Shown here piece by piece: positions 37,065-44,640 of a DNA stretch of 64,000 bases; the stretch's first letter is position 1; each line of letters opens with the position of its first letter. Source of the DNA: Acanthosepion esculentum (lineage: Eukaryota; Mollusca; Cephalopoda; Sepiida; Sepiidae); assembly GCA_964036315.1 (NCBI GenBank), contig CAXIWW010000817.1, positions 5,305,501 through 5,369,500 of the forward strand, read 5' to 3'. A program made the position numbers and the translations under genes. Under the pieces are notes generated by a model that saw only the letters and a program-made list of their open reading frames with translations, had not been told where the DNA came from and searched no databases.

Positions 37065-38933
37065 TTATTCACATACGGGGCGGAAATCTGTAGGTGATAG
37101 GACCCCGACGGCTTGTCCGAGGTTCCCTGTTCCTAATTCCGTCGTCATGCGACTCCCCTGGACAATCCCGCCGACGTCCGTGGGGTAGGTTAATTTTAAG
37201 GCCCTGTATAGTGAGGGGTGGAGACGTACCGGGACCCTCCCTGAACAGAAGCTATGCATCTTTGTGAGATCAGGTGTGCCAAACTCTACCATTCTCAGGC
37301 CCGGGAATGCCTCCCTTGCCTCAAATATATGGGCCCACACCTTCAGATCCTTTCCGGTATCCCTAATGAGGGCAATAACCCCAGGGGCCCCTGGAAAATT
37401 CTGTGGGTCCTCCACGGACTTGTTTTCCACGGAGGACAGTCTAAAAAGGGGACCCAGGAGGGATTTTTTCCGGGAAGAGAGGTTACTCTTCAGTCCTTCC
37501 TTATCCACGCTACACAAGTCCTCGCTCCTTTTAAAAAGTCTTTTTTTCTTTTTCTTTTTAACGCTATCTGGGCAAGGTGGGATGGGGGTGAACGGGAGGG
37601 TAGGTGTGGACTGGGAAGGGGATGAATCAGACGGTATGGGGGTGAGCGATTGTGGGTGTGTAGGAGTGGAGGGAGGGAGTGGGACACGAGAGAGTGAAGG
37701 GGGGAGACTCCTGGGAATAGACGCATCAAAAAGTCTCTCTGGAGATGCCGGGGCGGAAGTGCGTCTAGATCTTGTCTGAGTCCTCCCCAACCTATTTTGC
37801 GCAGTGTGCTTTTTGGTAGGTTTTTCTTCTTTTTCTTCTTCCTCTTCTCTGTTCCTCTTTAAAGAGGAGGATCGCATCGGAGGTAATTCTACTACCTCCA
37901 TCTGTGTCACTTGTTGTCGCTGCTTTTTCGCCTCTTTTTCCTTTTGCTCTTGTTGCCGCTCTGTTTCCTGTTTATTTTGTCTGTGTAGTGGCTCCTTGGG
38001 TGGTTGCTGCTGCTGCTTAGGTTGGGCCTCCTTCTGGGGAGACGGCGGACTTGCTTTGGATTTCCGCCCCTTCGCCACAACTTCCTTCCAGCCATCATTG
38101 GGAGGCTTGTTCATTTCGACAGTTGTGGCGGCAGTCGCTGCTGTTGCTGTTGTTGCTGCTGTTGCTGTTGTCGCTGCTGCAGTTCCCTTGGTTATTGCAG
38201 TGGGATTTGATTGTGGCGGCACCTTCTTTGTGGGGCACTCCCTTGCCATGTGCCCCGACTTTCCACATACCCAACAACAAGGTTTCCTGCCCTCTACCAC
38301 AACCAGCATCGTCCTATCTCTACACGTCAGTGTATTAGGTATATCCTTGAAGGCCTGGCGATCTAAGGTTATTTCTATAACAATATCGCCAGTTGATATG
38401 CCTGCCTTGCTCCTTACACTGGCCACCTCCTCTATACTTCCATACTGAGAAAAGAAGGCCCCCATCCGGTCTTCCGGAATATCTATGGGCACCCCATGAA
38501 CCGTTACTTTCGTTCTACGAGTGCCCATGTATTCGGTTTGTAGGCGAAGCGTTTTGGTCGTCAGAACTTTCCCGGCTAACTTCTTCGCCTCCTCTTCGGT
38601 CTTCAAAAGGATGTCCCACATTGCTCTTGAACGTCTAGCAAGAATCTTCGGCTCGATTTTCAAGCTATTCAGGGCTTCTTCGATCGTCTCCCTGCTGACA
38701 CCGATTAGACTGCGATTTTTAACGTCTGCTGTCAGCAGGGAAATAGTCCTAGCTTCGACCGCATTTAGAGCTTCCTTAATGGTGAGGAGTTCACTCCCCT
38801 TTGTATATTGCGCGTATTCATTTTGTAAATCCGCGTAATATTCATTGTCTTTTATCGGCCTGGTTTCTGTCCAGGCCGTTTTTATTTGCGCGACATTTTC
38901 CGATGTCACCGGCGGTGTTATAGATTCCGCCAT
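37065..38933 (-). CDS. LINE ORF1: RNA-binding protein with RRM-like segment and CCHC knuckle
   Basis: 622 codons from ATG (38933) to TAA (37067-37065). Residues 1-130 are helical and charged, with coiled-coil tendency. Residues 142-215 look like a non-canonical RRM (TKVTVHGVPIDIPEDRM onward). One complete CCHC knuckle follows (Cys220, Cys223, His228, Cys233). The rest is low complexity: an Ala/Thr run (about 250-272) coded by a trinucleotide repeat, Gln/Lys/Glu-rich stretches, then a Pro/Ser-rich region and a basic KKKKKKRLFKR. The last 100 residues are folded-looking again. ORF1 proteins of LINEs bind element RNA and form the ribonucleoprotein with ORF2; the basic run could act in nuclear entry (inference). 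The start is preceded directly by a perfect hairpin. The frame is intact. Similarity to a specific ORF1 family was not established. Confidence 0.88.
   Translation of the reverse strand: MAESITPPVTSENVAQIKTAWTETRPIKDNEYYADLQNEYAQYTKGSELLTIKEALNAVEARTISLLTADVKNRSLIGVSRETIEEALNSLKIEPKILARRSRAMWDILLKTEEEAKKLAGKVLTTKTLRLQTEYMGTRRTKVTVHGVPIDIPEDRMGAFFSQYGSIEEVASVRSKAGISTGDIVIEITLDRQAFKDIPNTLTCRDRTMLVVVEGRKPCCWVCGKSGHMARECPTKKVPPQSNPTAITKGTAAATTATAATTATAATAATTVEMNKPPNDGWKEVVAKGRKSKASPPSPQKEAQPKQQQQPPKEPLHRQNKQETERQQEQKEKEAKKQRQQVTQMEVVELPPMRSSSLKRNREEEEEKEEKPTKKHTAQNRLGRTQTRSRRTSAPASPERLFDASIPRSLPPSLSRVPLPPSTPTHPQSLTPIPSDSSPSQSTPTLPFTPIPPCPDSVKKKKKKRLFKRSEDLCSVDKEGLKSNLSSRKKSLLGPLFRLSSVENKSVEDPQNFPGAPGVIALIRDTGKDLKVWAHIFEAREAFPGLRMVEFGTPDLTKMHSFCSGRVPVRLHPSLYRALKLTYPTDVGGIVQGSRMTTELGTGNLGQAVGVLSPTDFRPVCE
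38121..38183 (-). repeat. GTT/GCT trinucleotide repeat inside LINE ORF1
   Basis: An imperfect trinucleotide tract (GCTGTTGCTGTTG on the + strand) that codes the Ala/Thr run of ORF1. Multiples of three keep the frame, so its length may vary between copies. Confidence 0.75.
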
Positions 38934-38954
38934 AATAGTGCTTTAAGCACTATT
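38934..38954 (-). promoter_or_regulatory. Perfect hairpin abutting the LINE ORF1 start codon
   Basis: On the element strand AATAGTGCTT is followed, after one base, by its exact complement AAGCACTATT, and the ATG comes immediately after. As RNA this gives a 9-bp stem with a 3-base loop. Its placement at the initiation codon suggests translational control, but this is inference. Confidence 0.6.
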
Positions 38955-39364
38955 ACGGCAGAAAACGTTTAACTTTTGCAGTATATTTCTTTCTTTTTTT
39001 TTGTTATGAATAAAACAAAACAAAATAAAGACCGCACGAGAGTCCGGGGTGTAAAACAAAACTAAAATTATTTAAACAAACTGGACTAGAGTTGTGGTTC
39101 TATAAACAAAACACAAAAAATTAAAACAAAACAAAATCAAAAACAAAATTACTAAGATAGACTTAAAACGAAAAAGAACGGGGAGTGGGGAAACACAAAA
39201 GAAAAATGCAGTAAAGTTGCAAATGAATAAAGAAAGAAACAGAAAATCAAATGCAAAAAGGGGTTCAAAAAATAAGTAAACTGTATAAAAATCACTTAGC
39301 GTATATTTCGTCTAAAGCCGGACCAAAGCAACACTTTATCCGCAAACCCCGTGAGTATTAACAA
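38934..39364 (-). other. LINE 5' untranslated region
   Basis: 431 AT-rich bases between the right target duplication and the ORF1 start. On the + strand it holds repeated AAAACAAAACAAAA-like stretches (39045-39150), which are T-rich on the element strand. It would have to hold the internal promoter if the element carries one; no motif I can name stands out. Its 3' edge is a hairpin next to the start codon. Confidence 0.7.
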
Positions 39365-40907
39365 ACGAAGTCCGCCGAAAAACTGAATCTATCTGTGCCG
39401 CTAACGTTTCCTTTTTATGGCACTCCGACACTGTAAAATTTGCATGCGTTGTTGCGCAATCTCGTTCTGAACGAGACCGGCGCGCATAAAACGCGTCTTC
39501 ACACGCGGCCATGTTTCTTGCCGGATTCGCCACGCAGGCAAGACACGTCCGTACGCGCTTTGAGTTCCTAGGTAAGTCATCACACCCCTCCCTGATCTCA
39601 TGATCACAAAGGTGGCAGCTCGGCGGCGGTCGTTTCCGACGGGTGCTTCTGCGTAAGGGCAGGGCGGGGGGCTCTGATCTCGCTCCCACTTCGGGTAGAG
39701 CGTCAACGGGGGAATCTGCTACTCTTTCAGATGGATCGACGCATTCCACGCTCTCCTCCAGCAGCAAACTTTCCGCCCCGCTCTCAGACGTGTCGTCGGT
39801 ATCTTCCTCAGACGCGTCGTAACTGCGGCGCGGGCGTAAATCCTTAACGTGGCGGGGTATTCCGTCCACCAGACATGACTGCGGGCTGATTACTTTCGAC
39901 ACCCGACCCTCGTTGAATTTGGTGGTGCACCGACTCATAGGCGCCTTGACCCACACGCGATCCCCGACTTGGTAGGGACCGTTCCCAGGGTCTAAAGTCG
40001 TTGTAGGGGCGTCAATCCCTTTCACCCTCAGTTCGTACTGGTGGATCCTGTTGGCGGGCGCAGTCTGGGGTGAGTAACCGTCTTTTGGTGTGACGTTGTA
40101 CCAGTAGACGGCTTCCTGGATGGTACAGCGCATTCTTGCCGCAATTCGCTTCACTGTACGGTGGCATCGCTCCGCTATGCCATTCCCAGCTGGGGCATAT
40201 GCACAACGGAACCGCAAGTTGACGCCCCACCTGCGCGCGAAGGCTCCGAATTCCCTGCTGCTGAAAGCTGGGTCATTGTCCATGAGTAGCTCACGGGGTG
40301 GGCCCCGCTCAAGGAACACTTCATTTAGCTGGCGAATGACGGCCGCCGAGTCTTGTCTTGCCAACTGCTTCCAGAGAGAAAAACGCGACGGGCCGCAATC
40401 TGTCAGCGTCAAGAAATGATGGGCACCATAGTGGGTGATATCCATCCCCAGTCTGTGCCAGTTCTCACATACCTTGAGCTTTCCCTTTTTCCAGCGCACT
40501 GGTGCGGGGTCTATGGACTGACATTCCTCACATGTCCGTACAGCTGATCTGACGGCTGCTTTGGTTGTTGATGGACAGATTCTCCTTGCAAAGTAGGTGG
40601 TACGCCGCACTCCTGGGTGACCACTGTTCCTGTGGATGGACATGATTTGATCTACATCCAGTTCGTCCACATGGGTGGCGCCAATCATTGGCCTGGGCCC
40701 ATTGCTCGTCTTCATCGAGTCAAACCACCGCTGCGGTACTCTTGTCAGTCCATCAGCTATATTCAGCGCCGAAGGGACCAGTGTCACATTCACGGTCAGC
40801 TGATACTCCTCCACGAGCTCCTTAAGAGTGCTCAGCCGCCTCCTGATGAGCATTTCATTTGCCGCCTTGGTGTGTACGCGCGCTCGACCAGTCAGGGTGT
40901 CCGACAC
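39336..40907 (-). pseudogene. Pol, second part: end of RNase H and integrase, cut off from its start
   Basis: This frame continues that of 40908-42593 directly after a TAG; its first codon is GTG, so it has no start of its own. Counted from there: the last RNase H acid is Asp52 (NIADGLTR); the integrase zinc site is His92, His97, Cys126, Cys129; the catalytic triad is Asp156, Asp210 and Glu246, with 35 residues between the last two; a C-terminal beta-rich segment (315-360) ends RHVKDLRPR. An acidic/Ser stretch and an unusual Cys-rich tail follow (Cys431, 434, 442, 455, 458, 469, 484, 496). From codon 515 on, the reading enters the LINE 5' end and adds nine foreign residues; the native end lies at 32893-32868. 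Integrase joins the cDNA to host DNA. Two independent breaks make this copy defective, although the integrase core itself is intact. Confidence 0.85.
39365..39389 (+). repeat. Target-site duplication of the LINE, right copy
   Basis: Identical over all 25 bases to 32894-32918. It lies at the 5' end of the LINE and inside the integrase frame, and encodes the last native residues before the insertion. Confidence 0.93.
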
Positions 40908-42593
40908 CTAGTGGTACACGCAAACAGAATCTGTTTTTAAGTGTAGCGTCTTGCTCTTCCACTGGAGTGCTAGATTGACGCCTTTCAATACGGCATCCAG
41001 CTCGGCCAGGTTGATGTGCTGAGCGTCATCTTTCGGTCGCAACCAGCAAGCGTCCTCCAACACAGTCTCTTGGCTCTCCAATGCTACCCCGGTCGCCAGG
41101 GAACTTGCATCGACCCACACATTCAGCTCCCGGGCGTCCACGCACCACTCCCCACGGGCCGGATCGTCCCGCTGCACAGAATCCACGGTCTCAGACACCA
41201 TGCGCAGGAGAAGGGCATCATTTGTTTCATCGTCCCAGCCCATCGTGACTGTACTTGCTCTCCTCTTGAGCATTCCACATGCCACGCAGAGCCAACCACA
41301 CACTGGGAGGTGCCCAACAAGCCTTCCGCACAGCGAGAATATCTTCCGTCGCGTAACGACGGAAGGGGCGTTAGGAATCACGCTTCCTCGTTTCCACCGC
41401 AATCTTCCCTGTTCCATCGTAACTGCCAATCCCAGTACCCGTGCGCCATCCTTCAACCGCTCTGGGTCCTTGCATTCGAGCCCGAACCGGGCTAGATGTT
41501 CTTTAACGCGAGTCGCATGAACGACATCTTCATTGACATAGACATCGTCAATGTAGGCAGATGCCGCACGACTCACAGCTTCGTCCTGAGCCAGCACCGT
41601 ACTGATGATCGCCTTCATGATGAGGGGAGCCACGTTTAGCCCAAATCCTAAACGTGTCAGGCAATATCTGTTCCCATCGATTTCCACAGTCTGATATGGC
41701 CAGAGCGATTTGTGGACACGTATTTGGAGGTATGCTCTCCTGAGATCCAACAAGGACACGTTGGATCCCTTCTGCCGCCATTCTCGCAGTTTAGCTGCAC
41801 AGACATCTGCATCAGCTGTGAAAGCATCAACGTGATGGTTGAGCTCTCGGAAGTCCATCACTGGGCGTACCTTCAACTTGTTTTGCTGCAGTACGGCCAT
41901 AAGAGGAATTAGCCCTTTGGGAGGTCCCAGTTTTTCTTCCGGGTACGGTATGAGCCAGCCATTGCTGATCCACGTGTTGAGCTCCTGTTTATAGCCCTCC
42001 CTGATCCCTGCTGCTACCGGGTACTCTGAAACCCCATTGTGCAGTCTTTCAGGCGCACGGTTCTCCGACCACTTCCATGCTATAGTCCAGGATAGACTCC
42101 GGTGGTCGAAGGTGGCAGTGAAGTCTGGTTCATTAACAGTGATGGCTGCGCACTTGGCTACTCGCCCATTGCCAATCTGCGCCCGTCCCGTAGGCCCAAC
42201 AGTGACGCCTCCCAATGCTGCTATGGCATCAATCCCCAATAGCAGGTCAAATCCTAGCGGTTTGCCGCTCACCACTAGCACGTCGATCTTGGCAGAACCG
42301 CCTTCCTCCGTGGATACAGTTACCACTCCCACACCGCAACATGGACGGGACACGCCTCCAATGGTCATGACGTCTACTTTTGCTCTCCTCCAAGACCGGC
42401 ACCGATCTGCATCCACAATTGTCCGTGAACAGCCGGTATCAATCAGTGCTGAGCACGAAGTTCCGTCAACAAGGACATTTGCCACTGGGAGCGCCGTATT
42501 TACATCTTGGTTGGGGAAAAGGCTGGCGCTGATGCCTTGTCCCCTGTGGCGTTTCCCGAACAGTCTCGGGCCCAGTGTCCAAACTCCCCGCAT
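40908..42593 (-). CDS. pol: Pol, first part: protease, reverse transcriptase, RNase H (N-terminal part)
   Basis: This is an open frame of 561 codons entered by -1 frameshifting near codon 13-14. Numbered from the start of the open frame, residues 52-54 are the DTG of an aspartic protease (ALIDTGCS), with LLLGID at 118-122 as its C-terminal motif. RT motifs follow: VRPVMDFRELN (242-252), LLDLRRAY with catalytic Asp283, LGFGLNVAP (315-323) and AYIDD (346-350). RNase H begins at about 485 with Asp495, Glu531 and Asp555. The frame then stops at TAG (40910-40908) inside the RNase H domain, and the same frame resumes at the next codon. The enzyme copies element RNA into cDNA in the particle. Because of the stop this copy should yield RT without a complete RNase H or integrase. 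All catalytic residues upstream of the stop are present. Confidence 0.85.
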   Translation of the reverse strand: MRGVWTLGPRLFGKRHRGQGISASLFPNQDVNTALPVANVLVDGTSCSALIDTGCSRTIVDADRCRSWRRAKVDVMTIGGVSRPCCGVGVVTVSTEEGGSAKIDVLVVSGKPLGFDLLLGIDAIAALGGVTVGPTGRAQIGNGRVAKCAAITVNEPDFTATFDHRSLSWTIAWKWSENRAPERLHNGVSEYPVAAGIREGYKQELNTWISNGWLIPYPEEKLGPPKGLIPLMAVLQQNKLKVRPVMDFRELNHHVDAFTADADVCAAKLREWRQKGSNVSLLDLRRAYLQIRVHKSLWPYQTVEIDGNRYCLTRLGFGLNVAPLIMKAIISTVLAQDEAVSRAASAYIDDVYVNEDVVHATRVKEHLARFGLECKDPERLKDGARVLGLAVTMEQGRLRWKRGSVIPNAPSVVTRRKIFSLCGRLVGHLPVCGWLCVACGMLKRRASTVTMGWDDETNDALLLRMVSETVDSVQRDDPARGEWCVDARELNVWVDASSLATGVALESQETVLEDACWLRPKDDAQHINLAELDAVLKGVNLALQWKSKTLHLKTDSVCVYH

Positions 42594-43243
42594 TGAAAGC
42601 AGCGCGTTCTGCGCTTTCGGCAGTCTTTCGCCATGTAGCCTTTAACGCTACACCTGTAGCATGTCAGACTGGTGTGTGGGCCGCTTTTGGTGGGAGACGC
42701 GCCGCGACTACGGGGTGGGCGCACCGCCGCAACGACGTCATGATTTTCGTCTCCGGTAGTTGTCAGAACTCTCGCTCTTGCTAACAATTCCCCTACAGTC
42801 AGTGCTTCAACATTCGGTGCCTGTCGGAGTTCGAGGGAGATCGCATCAGGGAACCCCATGACGAAGGCCAGTTTGGTGAGCCTTTCAATCTCGGCGCCTT
42901 CGAATCCGGCCAATCGAACCAACTGTCTGACTTTATTTGCGTAAACGTCTACGCGCTCCCCGGTCCACCTGAACAGGGTTAGTTTTCTGTACGCTGAAAA
43001 CGAGTCGTCCGCGAACGCCTGCTTCAGTCTGGCTTCGATTTGGTCGATATCTCCTTGATCTTCCTCCTCCATTTCCATGTAGAGGGAAAGCCCGTCCCCC
43101 TCCAAGTATAAGGGTAGCAGACTAGCAACATCGTCCACCTGCTGAAGTTTCGCCACCAGCCTAACCGTTTTTAACCAGGCCACGACATCACCCTGGCCAC
43201 AGAACGGTTTTATAATATCGCTGCTTATGCGAACCTTCGCCAT
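42500..43243 (-). CDS. gag: Gag-like nucleocapsid polyprotein of the LTR element
   Basis: A 247-codon reading frame. I chose the ATG at 43243-43241 because it lies 17 bases after the terminal repeat; the open frame upstream runs into the repeat and has no ATG. The N-terminal part (about residues 1-150) is a helical, charged capsid-like region. The C-terminus has two zinc-knuckle motifs. The second, CFQCGEFGHWARDC, is a complete CCHC. The first, CYRCSVKGYMAKDC, has Tyr where the His should be. Gag proteins of this kind assemble the cytoplasmic particle and bind the element RNA through the knuckles. The 3' end overlaps pol by 94 bases in the -1 frame, and the GGGAAAC signal lies 20 codons before the gag stop. 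The frame is uninterrupted. The assignment rests on the knuckles and position, not on a recognised capsid family. Confidence 0.85.
   Translation of the reverse strand: MAKVRISSDIIKPFCGQGDVVAWLKTVRLVAKLQQVDDVASLLPLYLEGDGLSLYMEMEEEDQGDIDQIEARLKQAFADDSFSAYRKLTLFRWTGERVDVYANKVRQLVRLAGFEGAEIERLTKLAFVMGFPDAISLELRQAPNVEALTVGELLARARVLTTTGDENHDVVAAVRPPRSRGASPTKSGPHTSLTCYRCSVKGYMAKDCRKRRTRCFQCGEFGHWARDCSGNATGDKASAPAFSPTKM
42513..42557 (-). promoter_or_regulatory. -1 ribosomal frameshift signal (gag to pol)
   Basis: On the element strand the heptamer G GGA AAC (42557-42551) sits in the gag frame exactly as X XXY YYZ requires. A 6-base spacer (42550-42545) is followed by a stem: GGGGACAAGGC (42544-42534) pairs with GCCTTTTCCCC (42523-42513) with one C-U mismatch and a 10-base loop. 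Slipping back one base continues GGG AAA straight into the open pol frame. GGGAAAC is an established -1 slippery sequence in several retroviruses. A pseudoknot partner for the loop was not found by eye. Confidence 0.85.
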
Positions 43244-43260
43244 AATGTGCCGAAATAGCT

Positions 43261-43356
43261 TGTAGACGGTAACGACACAAAATAAATTGCACAGGGACAC
43301 GAACTGTTCTTCTCAGCCGTCGCTACACAGAAAGAGATTTTAAGGCTCCTTTCCAC
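43261..43356 (-). repeat. 5' terminal repeat (LTR) of the LTR element
   Basis: Partner of 32725-32820. With the adjacent base 43357 it would read TG...CA on the element strand. It is preceded on the element strand by satellite B (TTGCTATCAAC) and followed after only 17 bases by the gag start codon. That short leader has no TGG, so no ordinary tRNA primer-binding site is visible. Confidence 0.8.
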
Positions 43357-44614
43357 AGTTGATAGCAAAAGTGCCAACAGCACCACAGCTGATAGCAAAA
43401 GTGCCAACAGCTGATAGCAAAAGTGCCAACAGCTGATAGCAAAAGTGCCAACAGCACCACAGTGCCAACTAGTCCTAGGTATGACTATAAACTACATCTG
43501 ACAGCAAGGCTTCTGATCACAAAGGTTCCAGGCTATGAGCAAATACTGACCCCCCACTAAAAAAAAAACAATATGAAAGTAGAAAATACATGTTTATATA
43601 AAAACTTGCGAGCAACAACAGTTGATAGCAAAAGTGCCAACAGCACCACAGCTGATAGCAAAAGTGCCAACAGCTGATAGCAAAAGTGCCAACAGCCTAT
43701 AGCAAAAGAGCCAACAGCTGATAGCAAAAGTGCCAACAGCTGATAGCAAAAGTGCCAACAGCTGATAGCAAAAGAGCCAACAGCTGATAGCAAAAGTGCC
43801 AACAGCTGATAGCAAAAGTGTCAACAGCACCACAGTGCCAACTAGTCCTAGGTATGACTATAAACTACATCTGACAGCAAGGCTGCTGATCACAAAGGGT
43901 CCATGCTATGAGCAAATAGTGACCCCCCACTAAAAAAAAACTCTATGAAAGTATAAAAATACATGTTTATAAAAAAACTTGCGAACAGCACCAGTTGATA
44001 GCAAAAGTGCCAACAGCTGATAGCAAAAGTGCCAAAAGCTGATAGCAAAAGTGCCAACAGCTGATAGCAAAAGTGCCAACAGCTGATAGCAAAAGTGCCA
44101 ACAGCACCACAGTGCCAACTAGTCCTAGGTATGATTATAAACTACATCTGACAGCAAGGCTTCTGATCACAAAGGCTCTCAGCTATGAGCAAATAGTGAC
44201 CCCCCACTAAAAAAAAACACTATGAAAGTATAAAAATACATGTTTATATAAAAACTTGCGAACAACACCAGTTGATAGCAAAAGTGCAAACAGCACCACA
44301 GCTGATAGTAAAAGTGCCAACAGCTGATAGCAAAAGTGCCAACAGCTGATAGCAAAAGTGCCAACAGATGATAACAAAAGTGCCAAAAGCTGATAGCAAA
44401 TGTGCCAACAGCTGATAGCAAATGTGCCAACAGATGATACCAAAAGTGCCAACAGCTGATAGCAAAAGTGCCAACAGCTGATAGCAAAAGTGCCAAAAGA
44501 TGATACCACAAGTGCCAACAGCTGATACCAAAAATGCCAAAAGCTGATAGCAAAAGTGCCAACAACTTATAGCAAAAGTGCCAACAGCTGATATCAAAAG
44601 TGACAACAGCTGAA
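43357..44614 (+). repeat. Satellite B block 1, forward orientation
   Basis: Begins exactly at the end of the LTR element with AGTTGATAGC, the point in the normal unit that follows GCGAACAACACC. It contains three spacers and a long terminal tract of about 15 22-mers, many of them variant, and ends at the first orientation switch. Confidence 0.9.
43456..43620 (+). repeat. Reference copy of the satellite B spacer
   Basis: One 165-bp example of the spacer. In order: ACCACAGTGCC, ACTAGTCCTAGG (two palindromic hexamers), ATAAACTACATCTGACAGC, TGATCACAAAGG, a CCCCCC run, an A-run, then TTTATATAAAAACTTGCG. The A-run length varies between copies (about 6-12). The TATATAAAA is TATA-box-like, but no transcript is implied by the DNA. 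Confidence 0.8.
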
Positions 44615-44640
44615 TGTGATCAGAAGACTTGCTGTCAGAT
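44600..44640. other. Orientation switch 1 in satellite B
   Basis: Forward 22-mers end at ...AACAGCTGA and the sequence continues ATGTGATCAGAAGAC, which is the spacer read in the opposite direction. The joint is between non-equivalent parts of the unit (22-mer to mid-spacer), so it is a rearrangement breakpoint and not a symmetric palindrome. Confidence 0.8.

Larger units (their letters stand above)
32919..39364 (-). mobile_element. Full-length Tx1-like LINE (non-LTR retrotransposon)
   Basis: A 6446-bp insertion on the - strand with a 5' region of about 430 bp, ORF1, a 41-bp gap, ORF2 and a 676-bp 3' region. Both ends are fixed by the identical 25-bp duplications at 32894-32918 and 39365-39389. 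ORF2 has an APE-type endonuclease and an RT whose motifs resemble the Tx1 clade of the L1 group (LLGPEQTCSVRGR, LDQSKAFDRVDH, RQGCPLSPLLYALALEPLL, SAYADDV). ORF1 has a CCHC knuckle. There is no poly(A) tail; the 3' end reads AATAAATCTT. Both frames are unbroken, so the copy looks recent and possibly competent. Confidence 0.9.
32725..43356 (-). mobile_element. Ty3-like LTR retrotransposon, interrupted by a LINE
   Basis: The element reads on the - strand from 43356 to 32725. It has 96-bp terminal direct repeats, gag, a -1 frameshift, then protease, reverse transcriptase, RNase H and integrase. Without the nested LINE and one target duplication it would be about 4.16 kb. The protease-RT-RNase H-integrase order is that of Ty3/mdg4-type elements (also of BEL/Pao); I could not assign a named lineage. 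The copy is not autonomous: pol has an in-frame TAG and its last codons are displaced by the LINE. The flanks are satellite B on the 5' side and satellite A on the 3' side, with no target-site duplication. The terminal repeats differ at 9 positions. Confidence 0.88.

Noticed and set aside
37254..38838. Forward-strand ORFs opposite LINE ORF1 (up to 214 codons)
   Set aside because: Low-complexity antisense of the Gln/Lys/Glu and Ala/Thr regions of ORF1; no independent motif.
40905..40913. TAG in pol as a programmed readthrough stop
   Set aside because: It interrupts the RNase H fold and does not lie at a domain border, and gag-pol already has a complete frameshift signal; a mutation is simpler.
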